Source of the DNA: Candidatus Zixiibacteriota bacterium
GTDB lineage: Bacteria > Zixibacteria > MSB-5A5 > GN15 > FEB-12
DNA: 64,000 bases
Reading direction: 5' to 3'
Assembly: GCA_022571985.1 (NCBI GenBank)
Contig: JACZWU010000002.1
Span: 186,001 to 250,000, forward strand
The notes beneath the pieces were generated by a model that ran no database searches, was not told where the DNA came from, and saw only the letters and a list, made by a program, of their open reading frames with translations. The position numbers and the translations under genes are program-made. Shown here one piece after another: positions 8,053 to 15,996 of the stretch. Numbering within the stretch: the first letter of the stretch is position 1; each line of letters starts with the position of its first letter.

Positions 8053-9105
8053 CTATTTAATTGGCTGGCCGTTTTCTAAGGCCAGCAGTCTTTTCTTTCT
8101 CCAGAGCCCGCCGCCATAGCCTACCAGTTTACCGTCAGCTCCTATAACTCTATGACAGGGGATGATAATTGCAATTTTGTTGGCGCCATTGGCGCTAGCT
8201 ACTGCTCGGACTGCTGCGGGTCGACCAAGCGCTTTGGCCTGCTCTTTGTAGGAACGGGTTGTTCCGTAGAGAATCTTCTGTAGCCCTTTCCAGACTGTTT
8301 GTTGAAATTTCGAACCGGGTGTAAAAAGCGGCAGCTCGAACTTTTTTCTTTTGCCGCAAAAGTACTGCTCCAATTGTAATTTTAGTTCTCTGAAATGCGG
8401 ACCCGGTGAAGTCACCAGCGGCGCGTTCAGACGTTTACTAAGGTCTTTTAGCTCTGTCTCCAACATTTTTCTATCTATGAATTCCAAAAGACAAATACCC
8501 TGCTTGACCGAAGCCGCCATCATCGGACCAAGTGGTGTCAGAAGTTGATAGATATGGATAATTTCTTTGCCGCTGCTTTTTGAAGGAACCACACCAATTG
8601 TTTTCTTGAATGCATGCACGAATCCGCTTAAAGAATCGTAGCCGTTGTCAAAAGCTGTGCTGATAACTTTCTTACCGTTTGACAGATGGCCAAAAGCAGT
8701 TCCCAATCGCAGCGATCTCAAATAGGACTGAAAAGTCATGCCGTGATTCTGCTTGAACCAGCGTCTGAGCCGGTTTGGGTCTACTCCCAAATCACGAATC
8801 TCCTGGTCGCTAAACCGTTGACTGCCATTGCTGTTTATTTCATCAAGAATAACTTTGACCCACTCAGGAGACTCGCCTTTGGGAGCCAGCGGGGTGCAGA
8901 TTTTGCAGGGACGGTAGCCACGCAGCAGGGCTTCTTTGGCAGAGTGAAAAAACTCTACATTTTCTCTTTTTGGCTTTCTGGCCCGGCAAGTCGGACGGCA
9001 AAATATGCCGGTTGTTTTAACGGCTACAAAGAATATCCCCTCAAAAGAATCATCTCTCTTAAGCAGCGCAGTGTACATCTGATTTTCAGTTAAATTTAAT
9101 TGCAT
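8053..9105 (-). CDS. ada: Bifunctional Ada: DNA methylphosphotriester repair/AraC regulator fused to O6-methylguanine methyltransferase
   Basis: 350 residues with all three Ada parts. The N-terminal zinc domain has Cys36, Cys40, Cys67 and Cys70 (FCRPTC and PCKIC), where the first Cys accepts the methyl from phosphotriesters. An AraC-type helix-turn-helix covers about 80-180 (DQEIRDLGVDPNRLRRWF, GYDSLSGFVHAF). The C-terminal methyltransferase has the active site IPCHRVIGADG with Cys317. The protein repairs alkylated DNA irreversibly and, once methylated, activates transcription of the response. It has its own promoter region and is convergent with the kinase gene. The length matches E. coli Ada (about 354). 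Confidence 0.93.
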   Translation of the reverse strand: MQLNLTENQMYTALLKRDDSFEGIFFVAVKTTGIFCRPTCRARKPKRENVEFFHSAKEALLRGYRPCKICTPLAPKGESPEWVKVILDEINSNGSQRFSDQEIRDLGVDPNRLRRWFKQNHGMTFQSYLRSLRLGTAFGHLSNGKKVISTAFDNGYDSLSGFVHAFKKTIGVVPSKSSGKEIIHIYQLLTPLGPMMAASVKQGICLLEFIDRKMLETELKDLSKRLNAPLVTSPGPHFRELKLQLEQYFCGKRKKFELPLFTPGSKFQQTVWKGLQKILYGTTRSYKEQAKALGRPAAVRAVASANGANKIAIIIPCHRVIGADGKLVGYGGGLWRKKRLLALENGQPIK

Positions 9106-9262
9106 AGTTCCAATCTATCCAAAATGAGATACCTCTCAACCGATAATTTAACAACCATTTCAGATTTATCCAAATTCCTGCAAAGAAATATCATAGTCAG
9201 CCCATAATGTCTGCCAGATTCCTGAAGTTTGAGTTTGATTTTACGGTCGCAACAGGAGATTA

Positions 9263-10996
9263 TTGATACAATTATGGAAACGGTACTTGAATATGCATGA
9301 GTTAACGTATCTCCGCGATCTGCTGGTCATCCTGGGCTTTGCCGTAATTATTGTGACTTTGTTTCACAGATTTAAGCTGCCGGCCATAGCAGGTTTTATT
9401 TTGTCGGGAGTGATTGTCGGCCCCCAGGGATTGGCGCTAATTGATGACGTAGAGAAAGTCGAATTACTGGCCGAAGTCGGCGTGGCTTTGCTTCTATTCG
9501 CGATAGGTCTGGAGCTCTCGTTAGAAAAGCTCAAGAGAATCTGGAAACTGGTCGTGATTGGCGGCTCAGTTCAAGTTGGCTTAAGTATCATAGTCACTAT
9601 TGTAGTTTCGATTCTATTTGGACTGCCTGCAAATACTGCCGTTTTTATTGGCTTCCTGGTGGCGCTTTCGAGTACCGCTATTGTCTTGCGCGGATTACAA
9701 CAGCGCGGCGAACTGGACGCACCTCATGGCCATTTGATAATGGGCATTCTTGTTTTTCAGGATTTTAGCGTGGTGCCAATGATGCTGGCAATTCCGATTT
9801 TGGTGGGGACCAGTCTGCCGGCAGAAATGCTGATATTCGCTCTACTGCAATCACTAATCATAATAGTTGTGATTCTCTTGGCAGCGCTTTTGATAGTGCC
9901 GCGAATCTTAAATCTGGTAGCCAAAACCAGACAAAGACAATTGTTTATTTTAACGGTTTTTTTAATATGTATTGGCACGGCCTGGCTTATTACAAGTTCG
10001 GGAGCGTCGCTGGCAATCGGTGCCTTCTTAGCCGGGTTAGTTGTGGCGGGCAGCGAATACAGACATCAGGCGCTGGCGGATCTGATTTCATTTAAGGAAG
10101 TTTTTGCCAGCCTTTTTTTCGTTTCAGTCGGGATGCTTCTGGCGCCTTCTATATTAGCCGATAACGTCGTTTTGATTTTTATGCTATTAGGCGCCATACT
10201 TGTGGGCAAGTCCGCTATTGTATTTGCGACCGCTTTAATTATGCGGATGCCCTTAAGAGTTGCCCTGATGACGGCAGTTGCACTGGCACAGGTGGGAGAG
10301 TTTTCATTCGTTCTGCTTTTTTCAATTCAGGGAGAGGGCTTGATTGAAAAGAATCTAGAGAGCAGCTTGATAGCGGCCTTTATTCTATCAATGTTTTTGA
10401 CGCCGTTTGCCTTGTCTTTTGGCCCCAGGCTGGCGGCCAGAATGGGGAAATTTGCTCCTCTCAAGAAATTATTTGAAGTTGTCGCGGTCGCAGACACCTC
10501 AAGAGAAACCAGCAGACTATCTGACCATGTCATTGTCGGCGGCTACGGTTTTGCCGGAAGAGAACTTTCCGGGGCTCTCAAAAGCTGCGGCATTCCCTAT
10601 GTGGTGGTTGACTTAAATGTTGAAAATGTAAGAAGAGCTACCCAGGACGGTGTTGATGCTTTTTTCGGAGACGTTACCAATCACGAAATGTTACTGAAAC
10701 TGCGTGTGAAACAGGCCAAAGAATTAGTTCTGCTGGTAAATGATCCGACAGCCGCCGAGCAGGCCCTGCGGGTTGCCCGCAAACTTGCTCCTGAACTTTT
10801 TATAGTGGTGCGCACACATTACCTGTTGGATGTAGAGTCGATTCTGGCGGCAGGCGCTGATGAAGTAATTCCGTCTGAGCGCGAAGCTGCTGTGGAAGTA
10901 ACCGCCAGAGTGTTGGGCAGACATGAAATAAATAGAAATCAAATTACTGTTCAATGTCTGGATATCCGGACGCATACCGAAACAGAGAACTCATAA
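9263..10996 (+). CDS. CPA2-family monovalent cation:proton antiporter with RCK (TrkA-N) domain
   Basis: 577 residues. The first 400 or so hold about 12 hydrophobic helices, with typical CPA2 stretches such as IAGFILSGVIVGPQGLALI, FLVALSSTAIVLRGL and GHLIMGILVFQDFSVVPMM. A cytoplasmic Rossmann domain begins near residue 422 (HVIVGGYGFAGREL, the NAD-binding GxGxxG), as in KefB/KefC and YbaL. It would exchange K+ or Na+ for H+ under nucleotide or redox control. The start chosen is TTG 9263, with AGGAG four bases upstream; ATG 9293 is the alternative. No KefF/KefG-type partner gene is nearby. Confidence 0.9.
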   Translation: MIQLWKRYLNMHELTYLRDLLVILGFAVIIVTLFHRFKLPAIAGFILSGVIVGPQGLALIDDVEKVELLAEVGVALLLFAIGLELSLEKLKRIWKLVVIGGSVQVGLSIIVTIVVSILFGLPANTAVFIGFLVALSSTAIVLRGLQQRGELDAPHGHLIMGILVFQDFSVVPMMLAIPILVGTSLPAEMLIFALLQSLIIIVVILLAALLIVPRILNLVAKTRQRQLFILTVFLICIGTAWLITSSGASLAIGAFLAGLVVAGSEYRHQALADLISFKEVFASLFFVSVGMLLAPSILADNVVLIFMLLGAILVGKSAIVFATALIMRMPLRVALMTAVALAQVGEFSFVLLFSIQGEGLIEKNLESSLIAAFILSMFLTPFALSFGPRLAARMGKFAPLKKLFEVVAVADTSRETSRLSDHVIVGGYGFAGRELSGALKSCGIPYVVVDLNVENVRRATQDGVDAFFGDVTNHEMLLKLRVKQAKELVLLVNDPTAAEQALRVARKLAPELFIVVRTHYLLDVESILAAGADEVIPSEREAAVEVTARVLGRHEINRNQITVQCLDIRTHTETENS

Positions 10997-11096
10997 AGTT
11001 CATTGCCGCTGAAATTTGTGATAATAGACAGCTAATTATATAGTTACTATTTGTTCCTGTTTTGCATGATTTTGTTTCAAACAAAAAGAGAAGGCA

Positions 11097-11656
11097 ATGG
11101 TCTCAATTCTGTCTTTATGGCTGCCGATTCTGGTGTCGGCCGTGTTTGTTTTCATAGTCAGTACCATAATCCACATGTTTTTGGGCTACCATAAGTCTGA
11201 TTTTGGCAAAGTGTCAAATGAAGACGAGGTGATGGAGACGCTCCGACGAAGAAGTATTAAACCCGGTGATTATTATGTTCCGCATGCTGGAAGTATGAAA
11301 GCAATGAGTTCGCCTGAGTATATCGAAAAGACGACGGCAGGTCCTGTAGCAATTATGTCGGTCATGCCCAGCGGACCACCCAATATGACCAAAATCTGAT
11401 ACAGTGGTTTCTTTACAGCATAGTAGTCAGCATAATAGCAGCATATGTAGCCGGGAGAGCACTTGGACCGGGATCTGCGTTTCTTGAAGTGTTTCGTTTT
11501 GCAGGTATAACTGCTTTTGTCGGTTATTCAATAGGGCTGCTTCAAAACTCTATCTGGTGGGGGCGGTCATGGTGTACGACATTCAAATCAATGTTTGACG
11601 GCTTACTTTATGCGCTGGTGACCGCTGGTGCTTTTGGCTGGCTGTGGCCGGCTTAA
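11097..11656 (+). pseudogene. Conserved inner-membrane protein split by a -1 frameshift
   Basis: The first 100 codons (ATG 11097) encode an N-terminal membrane helix and a soluble stretch ending in [11 protein letters not shown] before TGA 11397. Another frame, entered by adding one A to the AAAA run at 11391-11394, continues without a stop to TAA 11654-11656. It encodes [35 protein letters not shown] and [12 protein letters not shown]. Joined, the two parts give a protein of about 186 residues with about four membrane helices, which matches a family of uncharacterised bacterial membrane proteins I recall with the same order of motifs. A homopolymer slip explains everything: a sequencing error, a recent inactivation, or programmed slippage. 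Confidence 0.75.
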
Positions 11657-11761
11657 ATTTTAGTGAGTAGTTGTTCCCTCATATAGCTTGGTAAAGACGC
11701 TGTCGACCGCTTCCTATAGTTCAATCTTGTATCAGTCTGCGTCTAAAAGAGAATACTAATT

Positions 11762-11803
11762 TAAGAAGGAATTTGGAACCAAATTTCTTAGATGTGATAT
11801 AAT
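11762..11803 (+). promoter_or_regulatory. Extended -10 promoter overlapped by an inverted repeat (candidate operator)
   Basis: TGATATAAT at 11795-11803 is an extended -10 element with a perfect TATAAT. Just upstream, AATTTGG (11770-11776) and CCAAATT (11779-11785) form a 7-bp inverted repeat separated by AA, flanked by TAAGA/TCTTA. It occupies the place where a -35 box would sit, as expected for a repressor operator or an activator site. The predicted leader to the ATG at 11839 is about 30 nt. Confidence 0.55.
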
Positions 11804-11838
11804 CCACAGGGAACATATTAAATGAACAGGTAGGAATC

Positions 11839-12528
11839 ATGCAAAAGCATTCTATTGTGTGGATTTTTCAAGTATTGACAATTGCGGTTTTTGGGCTTGG
11901 CTGTACAACTCAGAAATTTGTGACCGAAAATGATAAGATCCCTGTGAGCTATGTTGATGCCGATGGTTCAAATAAATCCACCAAAGCCGACACACTTTGT
12001 AATCCCTTTCCGCATTTATTGATGGCCGATGGTCGCATTACGCTAAACGATCGTTGTCCAGTCCGCAAGGCAATTCTCAATAAGCGCTTGCCTGCTTTTT
12101 TCGTCAATGGTCGACCGCTGGGGTTTTGCTGAACGCCATGCCAGAAGGTCTTCGTGCAAGACCCAGCCAGATACATAAATGAGCTTGGAGTCAAACTAAC
12201 AGATTGCGTTGACCCTTCACGCTCGGCTATAGTCGACAGCAACTATATGGTAATGATTGGCTTTGAGACTTTCTTTTTTGCTGATTCAGCTAATATCTCA
12301 AGATTTCTGAACAATATTCCCCGCTACTCTGGCGGTATTACGGATCCAGTCTCAAAGGAGCGTTTTCTCCCCAACAGTAACTCCCCTAAATCTGAGTTTA
12401 TGGGCAGCACCTTCATATTTGCTTCAGAGTCAACACATGGAACTTTTGATGAAATGCCCTCAATGTATTATCTGCCAAACTATAAGATGCTGCCGAAAGA
12501 TTCCACAGCAGAAGAACCCATTTCTTAG
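11839..12528 (+). CDS. Candidate selenoprotein: lipoprotein with three YHS-like modules and an in-frame UGA
   Basis: One reading frame of 230 codons is interrupted only by TGA at 12130-12132 (codon 98). It starts with a lipoprotein signal (VFGLGC, Cys near 22). The first module has RCPVRKAI, then NGRPLGFC, TGA, TPCQKVFVQDPARYI. YHS-type domains have FCCxxC here, so the TGA replaces exactly the second Cys and gives a UxxC motif. Two further modules follow without cysteines (FETFFFAD...PRY and GSTFIFAS...PSMYY). Coding quality and family pattern continue intact after the TGA. A SECIS-like hairpin follows it. The alternative is a recent TGC/TGT-to-TGA nonsense mutation. The role is probably periplasmic metal or redox binding. 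SD AGGA precedes the ATG. Confidence 0.6.
12133..12158 (+). promoter_or_regulatory. Bacterial SECIS-like hairpin downstream of UGA
   Basis: TGC (12139-12141) pairs with GCA (12156-12158) and GAA (12144-12146) with TTC (12151-12153), enclosing a GGTC tetraloop at 12147-12150. E. coli fdhF SECIS has the same GGUC apical loop on a 3-bp upper stem. Here the loop starts 14 nt after the UGA (18 in fdhF), slightly nearer than the usual range. The internal CA/GU mismatch makes the stem modest. Confidence 0.5.
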
Positions 12529-12669
12529 TAAGCTATCTCTGGGAATCAAATAATTATTGGCTTGCCAGTTACAGCATATTTATTATATTAAAAAATAGAG
12601 ACTCCTATATAAATTTTCCTTATCATAGTAGGGTCCTAAGTTCTCGCAATTAGCCGCAATGTTGGTTTC

Positions 12670-14208
12670 ATGGATTTTAGAATTATAAATATTGTCGCCT
12701 TATCTGCATTTTTTTCTATTTCGGGAAGTAGTGCGCAGGAAACCTTTCAAATAACTTTTGGAGGCACGGGAGTAGACTATGGCTATGCGGTCAAGCAAAC
12801 ATCGGATAGCGGCTATATCGTGGCCGGGTATACGACTAGTTTTGGAGCAGGCAACCGGGATGTATATTTAATTCGCACAGACAAAAGTGGCAAGAAGCTA
12901 TGGTCAAAGACATATGGCGCGGGTAACATTGATTACGCCTGGACAATAGATCTTGCCGTTGATGGCGGTTTCATGATCGGTGCCCATTCCGGAAGTTTCG
13001 GAGCAGGCAGTCACGATATATATCTCATAAAGTGTGATTCCTTAGGGCTGGTAGATTGGACGAAGGTCTATGGAGGCGGTTCAGCAGACGGAGCATATTC
13101 TCTAGAGCAAACAACTGACGGAGGTTATATAGTGTCAGCTCATACCAGCAGCTTCGGAGCAGGCCAGCACGATGTTTATTTAATCAAAATCAATAATTCT
13201 GGTGATACGCTATGGACAAGGGCCTACGGTGGAACAAGCGGTGATTACCTGCGAGCTGTGCACCAGACGGATGACGGCGGATATATATTAGTTGCGGAAA
13301 CATTTAGTTTTGGTGCAGGATCAGCTGATGTTTATCTAATCAAAACAGATAGCATTGGCAAGGTGATGTGGACAAAAACTTACGGGGGAAGCTTTTCAGA
13401 TTACGGATACTCTGTTAAGCAGACTGTTGACGGGGGATTTATCATTGCCGGTTATACCAGTAGCTTCGGCGCCGGGCAATTCGATTTGTATGTAATAAAA
13501 ACGGATATGAACGGTAACGTGATCTGGTCTAAAACCTATGGGGGTACTTCATCAGATTACGGGCATTCTGTAATACAAACATTAGACAGCGGTTATGTTA
13601 TTTGTGGCTACACGCTCAGTTCTGGTATGGCAGCTCAAGTTTATTTAGTGAAGCTCGACTCAGACGGTAATCTGCTCTGGAGCAAGAGCTATGGCGGCTC
13701 GGGCAACGATTTTGGCTGGTCAGTTGAGCAGACAACGGACTCCGGTTTTGTTATTACCGGAAATACCGATAGTTTTGGGCGTGGCAACAGAGATGTTTAC
13801 TTAATAAAAACAGACAGATTTGGTAACAGTGGCTGCCATGAAGCGATCGCTGCTACTATCGTATCCGATGCGGCTACGATCACGGGCTCCACTCAAACGC
13901 TGGTTGATTCCGGCGCTTTTGTCAACAGCACGGCGACTATTATCGAAGACGTAGTTGCTGCCGACAGCTTATTACTGTGCGATAACTCAGTCTGCCTGAA
14001 TTGTGTGAGAGGGGACACCAATAATGACAATAATTTTAATATTTTAGATCTTACTTTTTTGGTAGATTTCATATTCCGGGGCGGACTGAAACCGGCATGC
14101 AGCAAAGAAGCTGATGTAAATAGTGATGAGATCCCTTCCAACATTCTCGATTTGACATTCATTGTTGATTTTATTTTCAGGGGCGGTCAAACACCGGCAC
14201 CGTGCTAG
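12670..14208 (+). CDS. Secreted seven-repeat propeller-like protein with C-terminal dockerin
   Basis: 512 residues with a short signal peptide (cleavage after about 22, GSSAQ). Seven tandem repeats of about 52 residues follow (about 30-395), each with the pattern YGG-x3-DYG-x2-V, QT-D-GGYI, SFGAG, DVYLIK, W-KTYG. Seven such units suggest one seven-bladed beta-propeller. The C-terminus is a type I dockerin: two calcium-loop segments, GDTNNDNNFNILDLTFLV and ADVNSDEIPSNILDLTFIV, each followed by DFIFRGG. Dockerins bind cohesins; none is in this window, so the partner is elsewhere or the domain acts as a surface-attachment module. The dockerin style is the main taxonomic clue of the window. Confidence 0.85.
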   Translation: MDFRIINIVALSAFFSISGSSAQETFQITFGGTGVDYGYAVKQTSDSGYIVAGYTTSFGAGNRDVYLIRTDKSGKKLWSKTYGAGNIDYAWTIDLAVDGGFMIGAHSGSFGAGSHDIYLIKCDSLGLVDWTKVYGGGSADGAYSLEQTTDGGYIVSAHTSSFGAGQHDVYLIKINNSGDTLWTRAYGGTSGDYLRAVHQTDDGGYILVAETFSFGAGSADVYLIKTDSIGKVMWTKTYGGSFSDYGYSVKQTVDGGFIIAGYTSSFGAGQFDLYVIKTDMNGNVIWSKTYGGTSSDYGHSVIQTLDSGYVICGYTLSSGMAAQVYLVKLDSDGNLLWSKSYGGSGNDFGWSVEQTTDSGFVITGNTDSFGRGNRDVYLIKTDRFGNSGCHEAIAATIVSDAATITGSTQTLVDSGAFVNSTATIIEDVVAADSLLLCDNSVCLNCVRGDTNNDNNFNILDLTFLVDFIFRGGLKPACSKEADVNSDEIPSNILDLTFIVDFIFRGGQTPAPC

Positions 14209-14347
14209 CGGTCGATAATCTTCTCTAAAACTACATAATAATGTCAAAATGATGCTACAAGATTTCAATTCAGAATTTATTAAATTGCATAAGTCCGGGC
14301 TAATTGGCAAGAGACTCCAAGGCATCAAAAAGCCTGATGAAATAAAG

Positions 14348-14376
14348 TTGCCCGTTGCAAAGCTGTGGGCTATAAT
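14348..14376 (+). promoter_or_regulatory. Sigma-70-type promoter of the DUF1801 gene
   Basis: TTGCCC at 14348-14353, a 17-nt spacer and a perfect TATAAT at 14371-14376. Transcription would start near 14383, leaving a leader of about 20 nt that contains the ribosome-binding site AGGA. Confidence 0.5.
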
Positions 14377-14401
14377 ATAGAAATTTTAAAAGGAATATAA
14401 A

Positions 14402-14773
14402 TTGGCTGAACTCAAAACAAATGAAACTAAGCTCTCAGTTACAAAATTTATCGGCAAGGTGGAAAACGACCAGAAACGTCAGGACTCACAAGCGATCTTG
14501 AAGCTCATGAAGCAGGTAACCAAAGAAGAACCGAAGATGTGGGGAGGCAGCATGGTCGGTTTTGGCCATTTTCATTACAAATCTGATAGTGGTCGTGAAG
14601 GAGATTGGTTTTTAACAGGATTTTCACCTCGGAAACAAAACCTGACTATTTATATTACACCAGGGTTTGACAAATATGAATCGTTGATGAAGCAGTTGGG
14701 TAAGCATAAAACTAGCAAGGGCTGTCTTTATATTAAGAAACTTGAAGATGTAGACATGAAAGTCTTAAAATAG
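14402..14773 (+). CDS. DUF1801 (YdhG-like) domain protein
   Basis: 123 residues from a TTG at 14402 with AAAAGGA upstream. The sequence follows the DUF1801 pattern: an N-terminal helix with FIGKVENDQKRQDSQAIL, the core EEPKMWGGSMVGFGHFHYK, then SPRKQNLTIYI and a C-terminal TSKGCLYIKKLEDVD. This small alpha/beta fold is related to frataxin-like/YdhG proteins; its biochemical role is unsettled. The gene has its own promoter and is followed by a strong bidirectional terminator shared with the convergent RRM gene. The assignment is firm at family level only. Confidence 0.8.
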   Translation: MAELKTNETKLSVTKFIGKVENDQKRQDSQAILKLMKQVTKEEPKMWGGSMVGFGHFHYKSDSGREGDWFLTGFSPRKQNLTIYITPGFDKYESLMKQLGKHKTSKGCLYIKKLEDVDMKVLK

Positions 14774-14848
14774 CTCATCAAACAGTCTTATCAAGATATG
14801 AAGAAAAAGTACAAGTAATACTAGCAAGAATCACGATTGTCCGCAAAA

Positions 14849-14877
14849 AAAAAGACCGGCGTTTAAGCCGGTCTTTT
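14849..14877. terminator. Bidirectional rho-independent terminator
   Basis: GACCGGC (14854-14860), loop GTTTAA, GCCGGTC (14867-14873), flanked by an A-run on the left and a T-run on the right, so it works for both the DUF1801 gene (+) and the convergent RRM gene (-). Confidence 0.9.
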
Positions 14878-14916
14878 TATTATTTTTTGCCGCTATATAA
14901 GGGCAAAAAAACGCGA

Positions 14917-15207
14917 TTAGTAGCGTCCGCGACCACCACCACCACCGCGACCGCCGCCACCCTCTGTACGGGGACGGGCCACGTTAACCTTTATGGTACG
15001 ACCGTCAAAGTCGGTACCATTGAGACCATCGATGGCCGCCTGGCCTTCTTCGTCGCTGGTCATTTCGACAAAGCCAAAGCCTTTAGGCCGGCCTGAGTCT
15101 CTGTCAGTTATCATGTTAACGCTGGTGGTTTCGCCAAAGTTTTCAAAAGCCTGACGAATCTGATCTTCTGTCGTGTTGTACGACACATTGCCAATGTAGA
15201 TTTTCAT
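14917..15207 (-). CDS. Glycine-rich RNA-binding protein with one RRM domain
   Basis: 96 residues from the ATG at 15207, which has GGAG six bases upstream; the frame is open further upstream, but that part has no ribosome-binding site and no family match. RNP2 (KIYIGNVS, residues 2-9) and RNP1 (GRPKGFGFVEM, about 40-50) define an RRM of about 80 residues, followed by a short Gly/Arg tail (GGGGRGGGGGRGRY). Proteins of this shape occur in cyanobacteria and many other bacteria and bind single-stranded RNA, often in cold adaptation. The leader region before it is long. Termination uses the bidirectional hairpin at 14849-14877. Confidence 0.93.
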   Translation of the reverse strand: MKIYIGNVSYNTTEDQIRQAFENFGETTSVNMITDRDSGRPKGFGFVEMTSDEEGQAAIDGLNGTDFDGRTIKVNVARPRTEGGGGRGGGGGRGRY

Positions 15208-15832
15208 TCTACACTCCAAATTTGAGCCTCCCGAGCCAAAAAATTCCATCAAATGATATTATTTAGTTTTCGAGATAAACTCGTTCTTGCGCACTATTGC
15301 GCTTTGGTCCCCGAGATTCAGCTAATCCAAAGATTTGTCAGGTAAATACGAAACAAAGTTTTGAGCAAAGCAGAGCGGAAACGATTTTCTTACGTGTAAA
15401 TATATCGGTAAAACTACATTTGTCAACACTATATATTAGAACAATATTTATACTGTTTGAGCTATGACAATGTTGAGTGAGTAAGGTAAATCATTGTGGT
15501 ACTTGCTGTTAGGGTGCATTATCCAATGGTTGCTTGAAAAGAGGAAAGCTCAGGATATCTATTTTTGCCTGGATTGAGCAGTTTTTGGGGTAGAATTTGG
15601 TGGAATCAAGAGAGATGGTACTGGTAAAGTAGGGAGAGCCAGAATATTAGGGACGACGGAAATTGCTTGGATTTACCGATTATGTCGCATTTCATAAAAT
15701 ATAGTCGGTTTTTCCATGGCAGATACTGTTGTGAAACTTTGAAACAAAAAAGATATAGAATACATATTGAAAACTTGGCATGATAGTTAGGAAAGAGGCC
15801 CTCTTTTGCTCAAGTTATTCACAAGATTCTAC
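15208..15832. other. Long intergenic region without a recognisable gene
   Basis: About 625 nt between the RRM gene and the possible small RNA. I see no open frame with coding character, no tRNA and no clear pseudogene on either strand. The part next to the RRM start (about 15210-15420) probably holds that gene's promoter and leader. A GTTTCGTATTTAC match on the minus strand at 15342-15354 resembles the ECF box near 2960 but lacks the upstream GATC part. The base composition is AT-rich. Confidence 0.5.
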
Positions 15833-15932
15833 TTGACTAAAGTGTGTGGTTTTCCGATATTATATAAAAGATATACATCCTAGGAGTCTTCGTATTCCTA
15901 GGTGCTCGGAGCGAGACTCCGAGCTTTTTTTT
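15833..15932 (+). ncRNA. Candidate small RNA: promoter, two hairpins and terminator
   Basis: TTGACT at 15833-15838 with a TATTAT/TATATAAA region at 15858-15868 could be a promoter, though the spacer is long (19 nt). Downstream is a hairpin CCTAGGA (15879-15885)/TCCTAGG (15896-15902). It is followed at once by a strong terminator, GCTCGGAG (15904-15911)/CTCCGAGC (15917-15924), with eight T residues (15925-15932). No gene upstream within 600 nt on this strand needs a terminator, so the unit may be an independent transcript of about 60 nt. It ends 64 nt before the NYN gene. The terminator alone is secure. Confidence 0.45.
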
Positions 15933-15996
15933 GCTTTAAAAAGACCTTTTTATTATCATAAAGAATAATCTATAAAATGAGTTCAGGGATTAGATA

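Noticed and set aside
12154-12528. The part after the UGA as a separate gene starting at GTG 12154
   Set aside because: It is in the same frame as the upstream part, completes the YHS motif across the UGA, has no ribosome-binding site, and would begin inside a conserved motif.
14887-15096. Plus-strand frame opposite the RRM gene
   Set aside because: It overlaps the glycine-rich tail in antisense and begins beyond a strong bidirectional terminator.
15342-15354. Third copy of the ECF box upstream of the RRM gene
   Set aside because: Matches 11 of 13 bases, but about one such match is expected by chance in a window this size, and the GATC part is missing.
15868-15898. GATA-N13-TCTTCGTATTCC resembling the ECF promoter motif
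   Set aside because: The similarity lies inside the loop and stem of the hairpin of the possible small RNA, and several positions differ; likely coincidence.
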